From assembly GCA_938074045.1 (NCBI GenBank), contig CALJGI010000020.1:1-64000 (forward strand): a DNA stretch of 64,000 bases, given 5' to 3'. The notes below the pieces were generated by a model that did not search any database, was not told where the DNA came from, and worked only from the letters and a program-made list of their open reading frames with translations. Below are positions 1 through 9,442 of the stretch, in pieces. The DNA is from an uncultured Halieaceae bacterium. Lineage in GTDB: Bacteria; Pseudomonadota; Gammaproteobacteria; Pseudomonadales; Halieaceae. Position numbers and translations under genes: made by a program. Numbering within the stretch: position 1 is the stretch's first letter; every line of letters starts with the position of its first letter.

Positions 1-2
1 AG

Positions 3-1016
3 TCCGGCAATGGCTATACCTATGACATCACAGAACAATACGGCCACATTTCCGGTGCCAACCTGTTCCACAGTTTCGAGTTGTTTTCCGTGGGGAAAAA
101 TGAATCCGCCAATTTTTCCAGTGCCGTGGGGGGCATCGACAACATCCTGGCTCGTGTGACCGGCGGTAAAGCATCTCTGCTGGAAGGCCGCATGTCTTCG
201 ACAATAGATGGAGCAGACTTCTGGTTTATCAACCCGGCTGGCCTGATTGTTGGTGATGGGGCGTCACTTGACTTCAGTGGTTCCATACACCTTGCGACTG
301 CCAGCTCCATCGAATCCAGCAGCGGCGATAAGTTCAGTGCTGTTAATCCGACGGACGTGGGTTCATTGGAGTTTACGCCGGCTGCCTTTGGATTTGTTGG
401 CGCTCAGGCAGCTACTTTGCAGCTCGAAGGTACAGAGCTCTCGTTGGCGCCCCGTCAAAAACTGCTGCTGGCAGGAACAAATGTGTCTGTGAACGACAGT
501 GAGATCGAAGGTGAGCAAGCGCTTGTAGCGCTGGTGGGGGTCGGTTCTGGCAACAACAGTTTGTCAGTATCTGAGGTATTCAATGGCAGCGGTGGGGGCA
601 GCGGTGCGGTAGATCTGGTCGAGTCTGATCTGGATGTTTCCGGGCCCAGCGGGGGCCAGTTGCTGATCTCCGGCGGTGCACTCACGGTAAATGGGACAGA
701 TTTGGCCAGTGATGCCGATGATGATTTCGTCCCAGGGATGAGCCAGGGCAGAATAGCCCTCAGGGGTAATACGATTTCGGTCATGGGTGGCACCGATATT
801 GAAAGCAGAGCAAGAGCGGCTAACCACACGGCGGATATTTCGCTCATTGCGGACAGCAGTATCACCATCAGCGACACCTTTACCTCGGTAGTCTCGTTAC
901 CGTTTCGGGCGGGATCGACCGGCGGGGACATTACGTACAAGCACCTAGTGTTACAGTTGAAAACCAGGCAGAGGTGGCTGGTAACGCGCGCCGCGATGCC
1001 CGCGGTGGCAACTTGA
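3..1016 (+). CDS. TpsA filamentous hemagglutinin-like exoprotein, N-terminal part (5' truncated, frameshifted)
   Basis: Large secreted beta-helical exoprotein of a two-partner secretion system. The frame is open from the first bases of the window, so the true start and signal peptide lie upstream. The first residues contain the TPS-domain hallmark around LFHSFELF, followed by the NPAG stretch near base 230, both typical of the hemagglutination-activity (FHA N-terminal) domain that TpsB recognises. The frame then runs into unrelated sequence from about base 935 and stops at 1016, while the natural continuation is in another frame (next entry). One missing base after 934 would restore a GGDITVQAPSVTV-like repeat. 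The partner transporter lies directly downstream. Family assignment is firm; whether the frameshift is real or a sequencing error is open. Confidence 0.88.
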   Translation, partial: SGNGYTYDITEQYGHISGANLFHSFELFSVGKNESANFSSAVGGIDNILARVTGGKASLLEGRMSSTIDGADFWFINPAGLIVGDGASLDFSGSIHLATASSIESSSGDKFSAVNPTDVGSLEFTPAAFGFVGAQAATLQLEGTELSLAPRQKLLLAGTNVSVNDSEIEGEQALVALVGVGSGNNSLSVSEVFNGSGGGSGAVDLVESDLDVSGPSGGQLLISGGALTVNGTDLASDADDDFVPGMSQGRIALRGNTISVMGGTDIESRARAANHTADISLIADSSITISDTFTSVVSLPFRAGSTGGDITYKHLVLQLKTRQRWLVTRAAMPAVAT

Positions 1017-2293
1017 CGATAACCGCGGATACGCTGGTGGTCAGTAATAACGGTGATCTTAAACTGGATACCAGTAATACCGCCCAAGGCGGTGTTTTAT
1101 TGATCAATGCGAGCTCGCTGCTGGTAGAAGATTTGGCCAATATAACCACGGATGCCTTTGCCGAAAGCCAGGGGGCGGAGCTTATCATCAACGCCGATAC
1201 CGTGACCGTGTCAGGTGGTGAAATCACCGCCCAGACGACCGATGGTTCCGGTTCCGGCATGACGCTCAATGTGGCGGATTCCTTGCTCATTCGTGAGGAT
1301 GGAGCGCTGGCAACCGAATCCTTTGGTAGTGGCCCCGGTTCTGATATCACAGTGAACGCACAATCAGTCACTCTGCAGTCTGGTGGTCAGATAGATTCAA
1401 GTGCGCTGAACAGCGGCCGTGGTGGCAACGTCGTTTTGCAGGTTGCGGAGACGGTAACGGTATCGGGGGCTAGTGAGAATCGTCGCAGTGAGATCAGTGC
1501 GCAGTCAGGTGATCTGGACCGGGAGTCTATCCTCGGAGATGTACCCGGATACGGTACTGGCGAGGGTGGTTCAATATTTGTCGGCGCCAATCAAATACTT
1601 ATCGATCAGGAGGGCCGTATCAGCTCCCAGGGTATACGCGAAGGCAATGCCGGGACTATATCCCTGGTTGCAAACAGGTTGGATATCGACAGCGCGGGAA
1701 TTGAAACCAGTGCACCACAGGCGGCGGGCGGTAATGTGGATATCCGCGTACGAGACTTCATTGGGGTAGTCAATGGGCGGGTGACCGCCAGCGCGGGTGG
1801 CGTTACTCCCGGCGACGATGGGGGCAATATTTTTATTGATCCGGAACTTTTATTTCTTGATCAGGCGACGATAAGCGCAAACGCCAATGCGGGGAATGGG
1901 GGCAACATCACAATTATTGCCGCTAGTATTCTACGTAGCCCAAAAACGACAATAGAAGCAAGTTCTCGCCAGGGTATTGACGGGGATATCACGATTGACG
2001 GCGTGGTGAATGAGGTAACCGCGCTGGAGACTTTAGCGGTAGAGTTTGATGACGTGGCCAGTCTGCTATCTCAGCGCTGCACTATCGCACAGTTGGCCGA
2101 ACGTTCCAGTTTTGTGGTGCAAACAGCGACTTCCGCCTCTGGCCAATCTGTTGGATTTAGAATGGCACCGTTGGCAAGTACCGACAGTGGCGGTGGGGAA
2201 GAGGGATTGGTAGCGTTCTCCGAGGCACTTACTCTGCTTGCGCCCGGGTCAGACCCATCATTCCACGGATTTGATCTGGTGGAGTGTCCGTGA
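935..2293 (+). CDS. TpsA filamentous hemagglutinin-like exoprotein, C-terminal part (shifted frame)
   Basis: Continuation of the same exoprotein after the apparent 1-base deletion near 934. Coordinates start where the homologous frame resumes, not at a real start codon; the GTG at 974 is probably not used. The protein is a string of short beta-strand repeats with a Gly-Gly/Asn turn (GGNLTIT, GGNVVLQV, GGNVDIRV, GGNITIIA), as in right-handed beta-helix adhesins. The C-terminus has two isolated cysteines, one in LSQRCTIAQ and one in the final ECP, a pattern seen in similar hemagglutinin-like proteins. The stop codon shares its last A with the ATG of the transporter gene. This fragment alone would not be exported, since it lacks the signal peptide and TPS domain. 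Confidence 0.85.
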   Translation, partial: VQAPSVTVENQAEVAGNARRDARGGNLTITADTLVVSNNGDLKLDTSNTAQGGVLLINASSLLVEDLANITTDAFAESQGAELIINADTVTVSGGEITAQTTDGSGSGMTLNVADSLLIREDGALATESFGSGPGSDITVNAQSVTLQSGGQIDSSALNSGRGGNVVLQVAETVTVSGASENRRSEISAQSGDLDRESILGDVPGYGTGEGGSIFVGANQILIDQEGRISSQGIREGNAGTISLVANRLDIDSAGIETSAPQAAGGNVDIRVRDFIGVVNGRVTASAGGVTPGDDGGNIFIDPELLFLDQATISANANAGNGGNITIIAASILRSPKTTIEASSRQGIDGDITIDGVVNEVTALETLAVEFDDVASLLSQRCTIAQLAERSSFVVQTATSASGQSVGFRMAPLASTDSGGGEEGLVAFSEALTLLAPGSDPSFHGFDLVECP

Positions 2294-4095
2294 TGAAAAA
2301 ATATCGTGAAATAGGAATTTTGATGGGCTGCTCTCGAATCAAGTCAGCTTTACCAATGCTTTTGTTACTTCCTGCGCTGGCGATGAAGCCAGTGTTCGCG
2401 CAGGAGGGTGAGGAGAAACGGGGTATCAGAATAGAGTCCAACAATTCTGTAGAGCCGATTTCCAGACCCTTTGTGCAACCGCACTTTGAGGAACCCAGAT
2501 TTACCAGGTCCGCTGACGAGGTTGTTGGTGATGTGCGTGTGCTGCCAGAACCTGAAGCAGTCGCAGTAGAAGACCGGCGGGTTGAAAACGCCACCACCAT
2601 GGATGTCGCGAGAATTGAGCTTAATGGCTGTTCTGTATTTTCAGCTGGGCAGATCGAAGAATGGACTGCTCCCTATAGCGGGCGAAAAGTGAGTGTAGAC
2701 GAACTACAAAGCCTGCGTCAGTTTTTGTCCCTGCAATACCTGCAGCTTGGATACGTAAATTCAGGGGTGATCATTCCGGAACAGTCGATTGCTGATGGCG
2801 TGATTGTATTTGAAGCGATTGAAGGACATCTTGATCAGGTAGCGCTTACAGGTAACGATGATATAGATAGTCGCTATATCGAGCATCGTCTGCGTAAGGG
2901 GCTCGCCAGTCCCTTGAACGTCAACTCATTGCAGGATGCGCTGCGTTCATTACAGCAAAATCGGCTGATCGGTAAGGTCGATGCCCAGTTGAAACCGCTG
3001 ACGGGGCTGGGAGAAGCGGAGCTCGGCCTGCATGTCGTCGAAGCACCCAGCAGGGATCTGGCCGTCGCAGTCAGTAATCATCGCTCCACCAGTATTGGCA
3101 GTGGTGTATTAGAGGTAGCATACACAGACCATAATTTGACCGGAGCGGGAGACCGGCTGGATGTGCAACTGGCACTGACCGAAGGGCTGGAAGAGATTGC
3201 ACTGGCCTATGCGTTGCCCATACCGGACACCGACTTGCTGATTACCTCATACCTCTCAACCAGTGATTCGGAGGTGGTTGAGAAGCCTTTTGAACAACTC
3301 GATATTGAATCAGAGTCCACCAGCTATGGTGTCAGGTTATCCGGCCCGATACGGTTTGCTGAGCAATTTCCGTTGAGTGTGTATGTCGGTATGAATCATC
3401 GCGAGAGTGATGCATTCCTGCTCGGACAACCCTTTTCTTTCTCCTCCGGCGCTGTGGACGGTGAAAGTAGCTCGACGACAATCGAATTTGGCGCGGATTT
3501 TATCGCGCGTTCCTCCATTCAGGTCCTGGCCGCAAATTTGTCAGTCAGGCAGGGCATTGATGCTCTGGACGCCAGTGTGTCAGACAGCGGTGATATCCCG
3601 GATGGCGAGTTCACGGCGATTTATGGGCAGGTGCAGTATGCACTTCGAATGGAGCAAATTGCCGGCAGCCAATTGATTGTTAGAGGTGCGTTCCAGAATA
3701 GCCTCGATGCATTACTCCCCCTGGAAAAAATCGCTATAGGCGGCCACAGTACAGTCCGGGGATACCGTGAAAACCAACTGGTAAGAGATAACGGCGTGAT
3801 CCTCTCTGCTGAGTGGCGGGTGCCTGTTTTCCAGTCAGAACAGTCGACGCACAATCTGCAGGGGATTTTATTTGCTGATTGGGGTGAAGCCTGGGATGAG
3901 GATGTACCGGATCAGGAGGATGAGAAAATCGCGATTGGTAGTGTGGGGGCGGGCTTGCTGTGGACGCCACTTCCTGACCTGGAGTTTGAGCTTTTCTGGG
4001 CAGAAGCGCTTGATGATGAGATAACGGATGGCCAGATGGGCAAGTGGCAGGATGACGGTATTCATGTCGCACTTAGATATGGAGTGTCGTTCTGA
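2293..4095 (+). CDS. TpsB outer-membrane transporter (ShlB/FhaC/HecB family)
   Basis: Omp85-superfamily barrel that carries the upstream TpsA protein across the outer membrane. The chosen ATG at 2293 overlaps the TpsA stop (TGATG) and has GGAG 8 bases upstream; an in-frame GTG at 2284 is the alternative. A basic start, a Leu-rich core and cleavage near residue 36 (PVFA/QEG) give a signal peptide. Two POTRA domains follow at about 104-252, then a barrel to the C-terminus, which ends in aromatic RYGVSF. The family motif VRGY sits at residues 488-491 in the loop 6 region. Length of about 600 residues is normal. It is translationally coupled on both sides, which supports one tpsA-tpsB-CHAT transcript. 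Confidence 0.93.
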   Translation: MKKYREIGILMGCSRIKSALPMLLLLPALAMKPVFAQEGEEKRGIRIESNNSVEPISRPFVQPHFEEPRFTRSADEVVGDVRVLPEPEAVAVEDRRVENATTMDVARIELNGCSVFSAGQIEEWTAPYSGRKVSVDELQSLRQFLSLQYLQLGYVNSGVIIPEQSIADGVIVFEAIEGHLDQVALTGNDDIDSRYIEHRLRKGLASPLNVNSLQDALRSLQQNRLIGKVDAQLKPLTGLGEAELGLHVVEAPSRDLAVAVSNHRSTSIGSGVLEVAYTDHNLTGAGDRLDVQLALTEGLEEIALAYALPIPDTDLLITSYLSTSDSEVVEKPFEQLDIESESTSYGVRLSGPIRFAEQFPLSVYVGMNHRESDAFLLGQPFSFSSGAVDGESSSTTIEFGADFIARSSIQVLAANLSVRQGIDALDASVSDSGDIPDGEFTAIYGQVQYALRMEQIAGSQLIVRGAFQNSLDALLPLEKIAIGGHSTVRGYRENQLVRDNGVILSAEWRVPVFQSEQSTHNLQGILFADWGEAWDEDVPDQEDEKIAIGSVGAGLLWTPLPDLEFELFWAEALDDEITDGQMGKWQDDGIHVALRYGVSF

Positions 4096-6293
4096 TGAGT
4101 CTAATGAATTGTGTGCCAATCAGAGGAAAGTCGGTGTTGAAGATGTATAGCGCGAGCGGGAAATATCTGGTTTCGATACTTGTATTGCTATGTGCTCTCT
4201 CTACGGCTTCACAGGCAGCGATAAGAAGTGATGTTCACGGCATGGTTGATCCTCTCGACCGGATTAACTGGTTTGAAATGCATCGCCAGGCGTTGGAATC
4301 CGCACCTCCCGATGGCGACTTGTTAAGCGTGTATCAGAAGGTAGGCCGGGCGTACTATCAGACGGGAAATACGATTATTGCCGGCAACCTGCTGCGCAGT
4401 GCTCTGGGTCTGTCCCAGCAGCTGGCGGTAGGGCCGAGACAACTGGCCCAGTTACACAATGATTTGGGTCTGGTGGCCATAGCACGCAGCGATTTGGAAA
4501 AGGCCTTGGGGTATTTTGAGGAGGCCGCCAGGCTCGGCGCCTCGGTGCAGGCGTCGGAGCTGCAGTTCGTCAGCGGCATTAACGTGGCCAGAACACTGTT
4601 GGGTCTTGGCCGTTCCTCGGCACTGGATGGGCATCTGGAGGCGGCGGCTCTTCTGCTCGACCGATTGCCTGATGGCGCAGGCCGAGCTGCGTACGAGCTG
4701 GAACTGGGTGAGCTTTACCAGCGGGGTGTTAAAGGCGGTGCCCTCAAAGGCGAGGCCCGTTTGGAAGCCCTGGCTAATTTTCAAAATGCCCTGAGCATGG
4801 CAGAAAATGCCGGTGATGATTTGCTTCGATCCCGCGCTCTCGGAAATCTCGGTGCCCTGTATGAAGACGAACGCCAATGGGCTGCCGCGCTTACCTATAC
4901 CAGGCAGGCAATTTTTGCGGCGCAACTGCAGGCGAATGACCTGTTGCTCTACCGTTGGCAGTGGCAGTTGGCGCGACTGCAGCGTGCAAGCGGGGAAATG
5001 GAGGGAGCAATCGCTTCCTATCGAGATGCTGTTGCCACCCTTACCCGTGCCAGACCACAGCTACTCAGCGCGGTAACTGTTAATCACCGGCAAGAAGTCA
5101 GCCCAGTGTATTACGAATTGGCAGATCTTTTGTTGGATGATAAGGGCAGCGCAAGTAGTTCAACAGTGGCTTCCGGGGACCAGGCTATTCTGCGTGAAGT
5201 CATCGATGTTCTTGAAGCTGCAAAATTGGCGGAAGTTGAAGACTATTTCGACAGTGATTGTGTTCTGCTGCCCGAAAACAGAATACAGCTGAGTGCAGTC
5301 ATTGCAGATAGCGCAGTGATTTATCCCATATTCCTGCAGGAGCGAACAGAAATACTGGTACAGACCGGAACCGGTATCAGGCAGTTTACGACGCTTGTCT
5401 CAGCGGCGGATATGAGAAATGAAATCCACCGGTTTCGCACCACGATTGAATCTGTCAGTTACCAACAGAATTATCTCGAACCAGCGCAGCAGCTTTATCG
5501 TTGGCTGGTAGCACCCGCAGAAGCTCTGCTCGCATCTGAGGAAATCAAAACGCTTGTGGTTGTGCCCGATGGCCCGCTGCGCAGTGTTCCCGTGTCGGCG
5601 CTACATGATGGCGAAGGGTTTTTGATCGAACGCTTTGCCATAGCCACGACGCCGGGTATCACCCTGACTGATCCGCAACCCCTGAATCGAGATGAAATCA
5701 AAGTACTGGCTGGTGGGCTTACAGAGGCCGTGCAGGGTTATGTTGCGCTGCCTGCGGTTGAGGGAGAGCTCAGGGAAATTTCCGACTTATACGCGGCCAA
5801 GGTGCTGGCGGACGACAAATATGTACTCGATGCGGTTTCCAGAGAGCTGGCCGGGGGCGAATACCAAATAGTTCATTTTGCCACGCATGGTGAATTCAGC
5901 AGCGATCATACCCAGTCATTCTTGCTTACCTACGATGACAGATTGAACATGAGCACCCTTGAAAATATTGTGGGTCTGCGCCGTTTTCAGTCTGAACCGC
6001 TTGAACTTCTGGTATTGAGTGCCTGTCAGACAGCCGTAGGTGACGACAGGGCGGCACTGGGACTGGCAGGGATTGCACTGAAGGCAGGAGCGCGCAGTGC
6101 TTTGGCAACCTTATGGTTGGTTAACGATGAAGCCACGGGCAAGTTGGTAGGGGATTTTTACACCCAGTTACGTGATCCGGGAACCAGCAAAGCTCAGGCC
6201 TTGCGCGCGGCTCAGCTGAATCTCATCCGCGAGACTGGCTACCGACACCCCAGCTATTGGGCTCCGTTTTTGATGATCGGGAACTGGCTGTAA
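4095..6293 (+). CDS. Exported TPR-CHAT domain protein (caspase-like protease)
   Basis: CHAT domains are caspase-HetF-associated cysteine-protease folds of the separase/gingipain group. The C-terminal part (about residues 430-732) has the two catalytic blocks: HFATHG with the candidate catalytic His at 598, and LSACQTA with Cys at 644, followed by the usual GLAGIALKAGARS and ATLW segments. Residues about 60-300 hold helical TPR-like repeats. The N-terminus carries a signal peptide ending near residue 41 (TASQA/AIRS), so the protein should act in the periplasm or outside. The ATG overlaps the tpsB stop as TGATG with GGAG upstream. Proteolytic processing or regulation of the TpsA protein is a natural guess, but it is inference; no substrate can be read here. 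Confidence 0.9.
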   Translation: MSLMNCVPIRGKSVLKMYSASGKYLVSILVLLCALSTASQAAIRSDVHGMVDPLDRINWFEMHRQALESAPPDGDLLSVYQKVGRAYYQTGNTIIAGNLLRSALGLSQQLAVGPRQLAQLHNDLGLVAIARSDLEKALGYFEEAARLGASVQASELQFVSGINVARTLLGLGRSSALDGHLEAAALLLDRLPDGAGRAAYELELGELYQRGVKGGALKGEARLEALANFQNALSMAENAGDDLLRSRALGNLGALYEDERQWAAALTYTRQAIFAAQLQANDLLLYRWQWQLARLQRASGEMEGAIASYRDAVATLTRARPQLLSAVTVNHRQEVSPVYYELADLLLDDKGSASSSTVASGDQAILREVIDVLEAAKLAEVEDYFDSDCVLLPENRIQLSAVIADSAVIYPIFLQERTEILVQTGTGIRQFTTLVSAADMRNEIHRFRTTIESVSYQQNYLEPAQQLYRWLVAPAEALLASEEIKTLVVVPDGPLRSVPVSALHDGEGFLIERFAIATTPGITLTDPQPLNRDEIKVLAGGLTEAVQGYVALPAVEGELREISDLYAAKVLADDKYVLDAVSRELAGGEYQIVHFATHGEFSSDHTQSFLLTYDDRLNMSTLENIVGLRRFQSEPLELLVLSACQTAVGDDRAALGLAGIALKAGARSALATLWLVNDEATGKLVGDFYTQLRDPGTSKAQALRAAQLNLIRETGYRHPSYWAPFLMIGNWL

Positions 6294-6909
6294 TCTGTCG
6301 CTGGCAAAGACCACCAGCAATCTCAGTTACTCCACGGTTAGCGCAAATCTTTCTCCCACTCATCCTATCCAGGCGCCGATTCCGAGTCATAAAGCAGATT
6401 GAACACGTAATTAAATAGATAAAGCGCACTTACTTCGCTGACCGAATAGCCGAACTTTTCAACCATCATAAAAGCGGCGAATACATGAATATATGACGCC
6501 GGGCACCATTCATAAATATCAGTGCATAGTACAACCAATAACGTGAGCGCATGATCAGACGTGTGTTCCGCGCTACAGCAGGTTTGAAGCGTGGAAAGTA
6601 AGACCAGATGCCGGTGGATACTGCCATACCCACTCCGCCGGCCAGCAGGTACATGGTTTTGTAGCTGACATCCAGTTGGCCCATTAACATCCAGATCCCG
6701 CCATAGGCCAACATGAAAGCAACGGCTTTCATGGCCATCACCTGACCCATAAACTGTGCGGTGTCAATGTGAGGCAGCCACTGTAGCGTCAGTGATTCAT
6801 TGATAGCCTCGAAATAGCGGAAGACGATCGATATGATACTGGTCGTGATATACAGCCCCAGTGCACTGGAGTAGTAAGCGGTAACTGCCTGAACCCGTGG
6901 TCGTGGCTG
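6294..6909 (-). pseudogene. Decayed MFS transporter fragment
   Basis: Reading the minus strand from 6909 downward, an open frame without an upstream start encodes transmembrane-like segments, among them LGLYITTSIISIVFRYFEA and MYLLAGGVGMAVSTGIW, then NGARRHIFM. Near 6455 the frame shifts by one base and continues as FAAFMMVEKFGYSVSEVSAL and LYLFNYVFNLL. A second shift restores IGAWIG, VGERFALTVE and LRLLVVFAS, interrupted by stop codons. This order matches the middle of bacterial MFS permeases (about TM4 to TM9). The N-terminal part is missing, and the 3' part stops at the CHAT gene. I see nothing convincing in the remaining spacer, 6910-7016. The remnant is non-functional. Confidence 0.75.
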
Positions 6910-7016
6910 TCAAATCAGCAGACGGTTCGGTCAGTCAAATGGTGATACTGGTGGGCCATTCGGTATTTCTGGCGGTGCTGGGTCCTGTGAAATGCCGGGG
7001 CAGTAGTAGTCTCCTA

Positions 7017-8624
7017 CTATCTCTTCACCACGAAAGTCGATCGTTTAATATCCCATGTGGCAGCGGAGTTGCCCTGCTCGCGTAATTTGAATTTCTGAAT
7101 TTTCTGCGTCGGGGTATAGGGAAGTTCGGATACAAATTCCATATAACGTGGTACAAAAAAGTGCGGCGCGTTCAGATTGATAAATTCGCAAATATCCTCT
7201 TCTGATACTGATTCACCTTCGCGCAGCACTACGCTGAGCTTGAGCTCGTCCTCGGATGCGATTTCCCGGGAAGGAATGCCGTAGGCCGCCACGTCCGCAA
7301 CTGCTGGATGGCGGCGCACAACGCTCTCCACCTCCATGCTGGAGATATTCCTCCCGGCGAAACGTACAGCGTCCTTTTTTCGGTCTGCGAAAAAATAAAC
7401 ACCTGTTTCGACATCAAATCTGGCGAGATCACCGGTTAAAAACCAACCATCTCTGAACGCGAGTTTCGTCGCTTCTGGATTGTCGAAATAACCTTTGAAA
7501 ATTGTATGCGGCTCAATTTCTCGCACACAGATTTCCCCGGTATCACCTTTTGCAACAGGCTGACCATTGTCATCGAGTAGCACCACGTCTATATCATCCG
7601 GTGGTAACCCCAGGGAATAAGAGGGTGTACCGGGAGGGCAGTTGTTGTGGTTCATGATCATCAGGCACTCACTCATACCCAGTCCTGAGGAGAGCAGCTT
7701 CAGGTTGAAGCGTTGCTCAAAGGCGGTCCAGAGATTGGGAGGCATGGGCACTATATAGGCCGTGGAGAGCGTGGTCAGGGCATCACTGGGCGACGGCGGC
7801 GAATTCATTAAAAAAGCGCCCATGGCGCCTATAGCAAAGGTTTGTGTAGCGCCAAAATGATTGATTCTTTCCCAGAAACGGGACACCGAAAACTTGTCTT
7901 CTATGACACAGGGAATGCCCTCAATCAGTGCCCGGTACACACACGTGATCCACGCCGCAGAGTTGTACAATGGCAGCGGGCAATAAATGATGTCATCCGC
8001 TGTTGAGGCGTAATGTACACTTGCGCCCTCTACAATTGCTCGAATCCAGTTGTTGTAACTTTGTACAACGCCCTTTGATTTTCCTGTCGTTCCTGAGGTC
8101 CACAAAATGGCACAGGTATCGCCGTAACTCTGCTCGCTGTAGTCCGATTTAAGAGGCGTGCTACTCAACAAACTTTCGTAGGGCACCGCTTGTGGGATTA
8201 CGTTTTGCTTGCCTACTTCAATAATGCGTATGTCCGCCAGGTCGGAGGTTACTTCAACAACCCTTGATCCGAGCTTGTCATCAGTGACGATCAATGTAGG
8301 TTTACTGCCGGTAATAGTATCTGCCAGCCAGGCACCTCGAAACTCCGCATTAACGGGAACCCACACAGCGCCAATTTTGTTGCAGGCCAGAGTCATTAAT
8401 ACAGTTTCAGGACGATTTGAGAGAAAAAGCACGATGCGATCACCTGCCCGGACACCGAGGTCATGTAGTCCGCTAGCCAGACAATTAGTATCCCGCTCGG
8501 CCTGAGAAAAGGTTACCAGCTGGTCGTCAGTCACCAGAAAATTGACGTCAGGCGATGTCCGGGATTGCATACGCAATATTTTGCCGAATATTCTTTCTTC
8601 TGAGTGTTCAAGCGCTAGTTTCAT
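7017..8624 (-). CDS. Acyl-CoA synthetase (AMP-binding, CaiC-like)
   Basis: Class I adenylate-forming enzyme that activates a carboxylic acid to its CoA thioester through an acyl-AMP. The phosphate-binding loop WTSGTTGKSKG lies at about residues 175-185. The hinge region has DGWFLTGDLARFD, then FADRKKDAVRFAGRNIS, and the C-terminal catalytic lysine region is PTQKIQKFKL. At 535 residues it has full family length. The ATG at 8624 is preceded on its strand by AGGAAATAAC. It lies 50 bases downstream of the crotonase gene, forming a two-gene catabolic unit. The closest general resemblance is to crotonobetaine/carnitine-CoA ligase-like enzymes, but the substrate is not predictable. Confidence 0.88.
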   Translation of the reverse strand: MKLALEHSEERIFGKILRMQSRTSPDVNFLVTDDQLVTFSQAERDTNCLASGLHDLGVRAGDRIVLFLSNRPETVLMTLACNKIGAVWVPVNAEFRGAWLADTITGSKPTLIVTDDKLGSRVVEVTSDLADIRIIEVGKQNVIPQAVPYESLLSSTPLKSDYSEQSYGDTCAILWTSGTTGKSKGVVQSYNNWIRAIVEGASVHYASTADDIIYCPLPLYNSAAWITCVYRALIEGIPCVIEDKFSVSRFWERINHFGATQTFAIGAMGAFLMNSPPSPSDALTTLSTAYIVPMPPNLWTAFEQRFNLKLLSSGLGMSECLMIMNHNNCPPGTPSYSLGLPPDDIDVVLLDDNGQPVAKGDTGEICVREIEPHTIFKGYFDNPEATKLAFRDGWFLTGDLARFDVETGVYFFADRKKDAVRFAGRNISSMEVESVVRRHPAVADVAAYGIPSREIASEDELKLSVVLREGESVSEEDICEFINLNAPHFFVPRYMEFVSELPYTPTQKIQKFKLREQGNSAATWDIKRSTFVVKR

Positions 8625-8674
8625 TGTTATTTCCTGTCCAGAAATTACCGGTGGAATTGCGATTCGTGGGGCTC

Positions 8675-9442
8675 TTACTTACCGCTCCACTGGGGAGCGC
8701 GCTTCTCGGAAAAGGCCCGTGGGCCTTCCTGGGCATCCTCGCTATGATAGCAGCGCTCGGACGCCTGCCGGGCCGCATGCAGGGCTGCGGTGCGCCCCAG
8801 TTCAGTCGATAGCATGACGGTTTCTCGAGCGGCATGAACCGAGAGCGGCGCACCGTCGAGGATATCCTGGGCGAGAGTCAGGGCGCAGTCCATTAATGCC
8901 TCTGGCTCAGAGAGCCGATTTACCAGGCCTATCTCATAGGCGCGCTCGGCACTGATGGGCTTTCCGGTCAGCAGGATCTCCATCATGATTCGCTGTGGAA
9001 TCATGTGTATGAGGGGAGCAGCCCAGGGAGAACTTCGGCCAACCTTCACTTCCGTCACAGCGAATCTGGCGCTGGTGCTGGCGACGCATAGATCACAGGC
9101 CTGCGCGATCATCCAGCCGCCCGCAAAGGCGACGCCATTAACAGCAGCTATTGTGGGTTTGCTGAGGTTTATATTGTCACCCGGCATGGGAAACATGTCC
9201 GGTGGTGGTGTCTTCAGCTTTTTTTCCACCATCTCTTTCAGGTCACCGCCCGCGCAAAAGGCTTTTTTACCCGCACCAGTCAGAATGGCGATGCGCAGTT
9301 TATCGTCGCTTTCAAAGCGCTCCCATGCCTGGTACAGGCCTTTTCGTATAGCGGGGCTGAGAGCATTCCGTGATTCAGGCTCATTCAATGTGATAACCAC
9401 GATTCCGTCGTCGCGTGGTTCGAAAAGTACGGGATCATTCAT
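8675..9442 (-). CDS. Enoyl-CoA hydratase/isomerase (crotonase family)
   Basis: Acts on acyl-CoA thioesters, hydrating or isomerising a double bond. The 255-residue protein shows the crotonase core: SRNALSPAI near the N-terminus, the first oxyanion-hole segment KAFCAGGDLKEM, and the second, AAVNGVAFAGGWMIAQACDLCVA. ARFAVTEVKVG holds one of the two usual glutamate positions. First gene of a minus-strand pair with the acyl-CoA synthetase, so the ligase product is a plausible substrate (inference). The 262-base spacer to the divergent hydroxyacid dehydrogenase should contain both promoters, but I could not pick out a clear -35/-10 pair. Confidence 0.9.
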   Translation of the reverse strand: MNDPVLFEPRDDGIVVITLNEPESRNALSPAIRKGLYQAWERFESDDKLRIAILTGAGKKAFCAGGDLKEMVEKKLKTPPPDMFPMPGDNINLSKPTIAAVNGVAFAGGWMIAQACDLCVASTSARFAVTEVKVGRSSPWAAPLIHMIPQRIMMEILLTGKPISAERAYEIGLVNRLSEPEALMDCALTLAQDILDGAPLSVHAARETVMLSTELGRTAALHAARQASERCYHSEDAQEGPRAFSEKRAPQWSGK

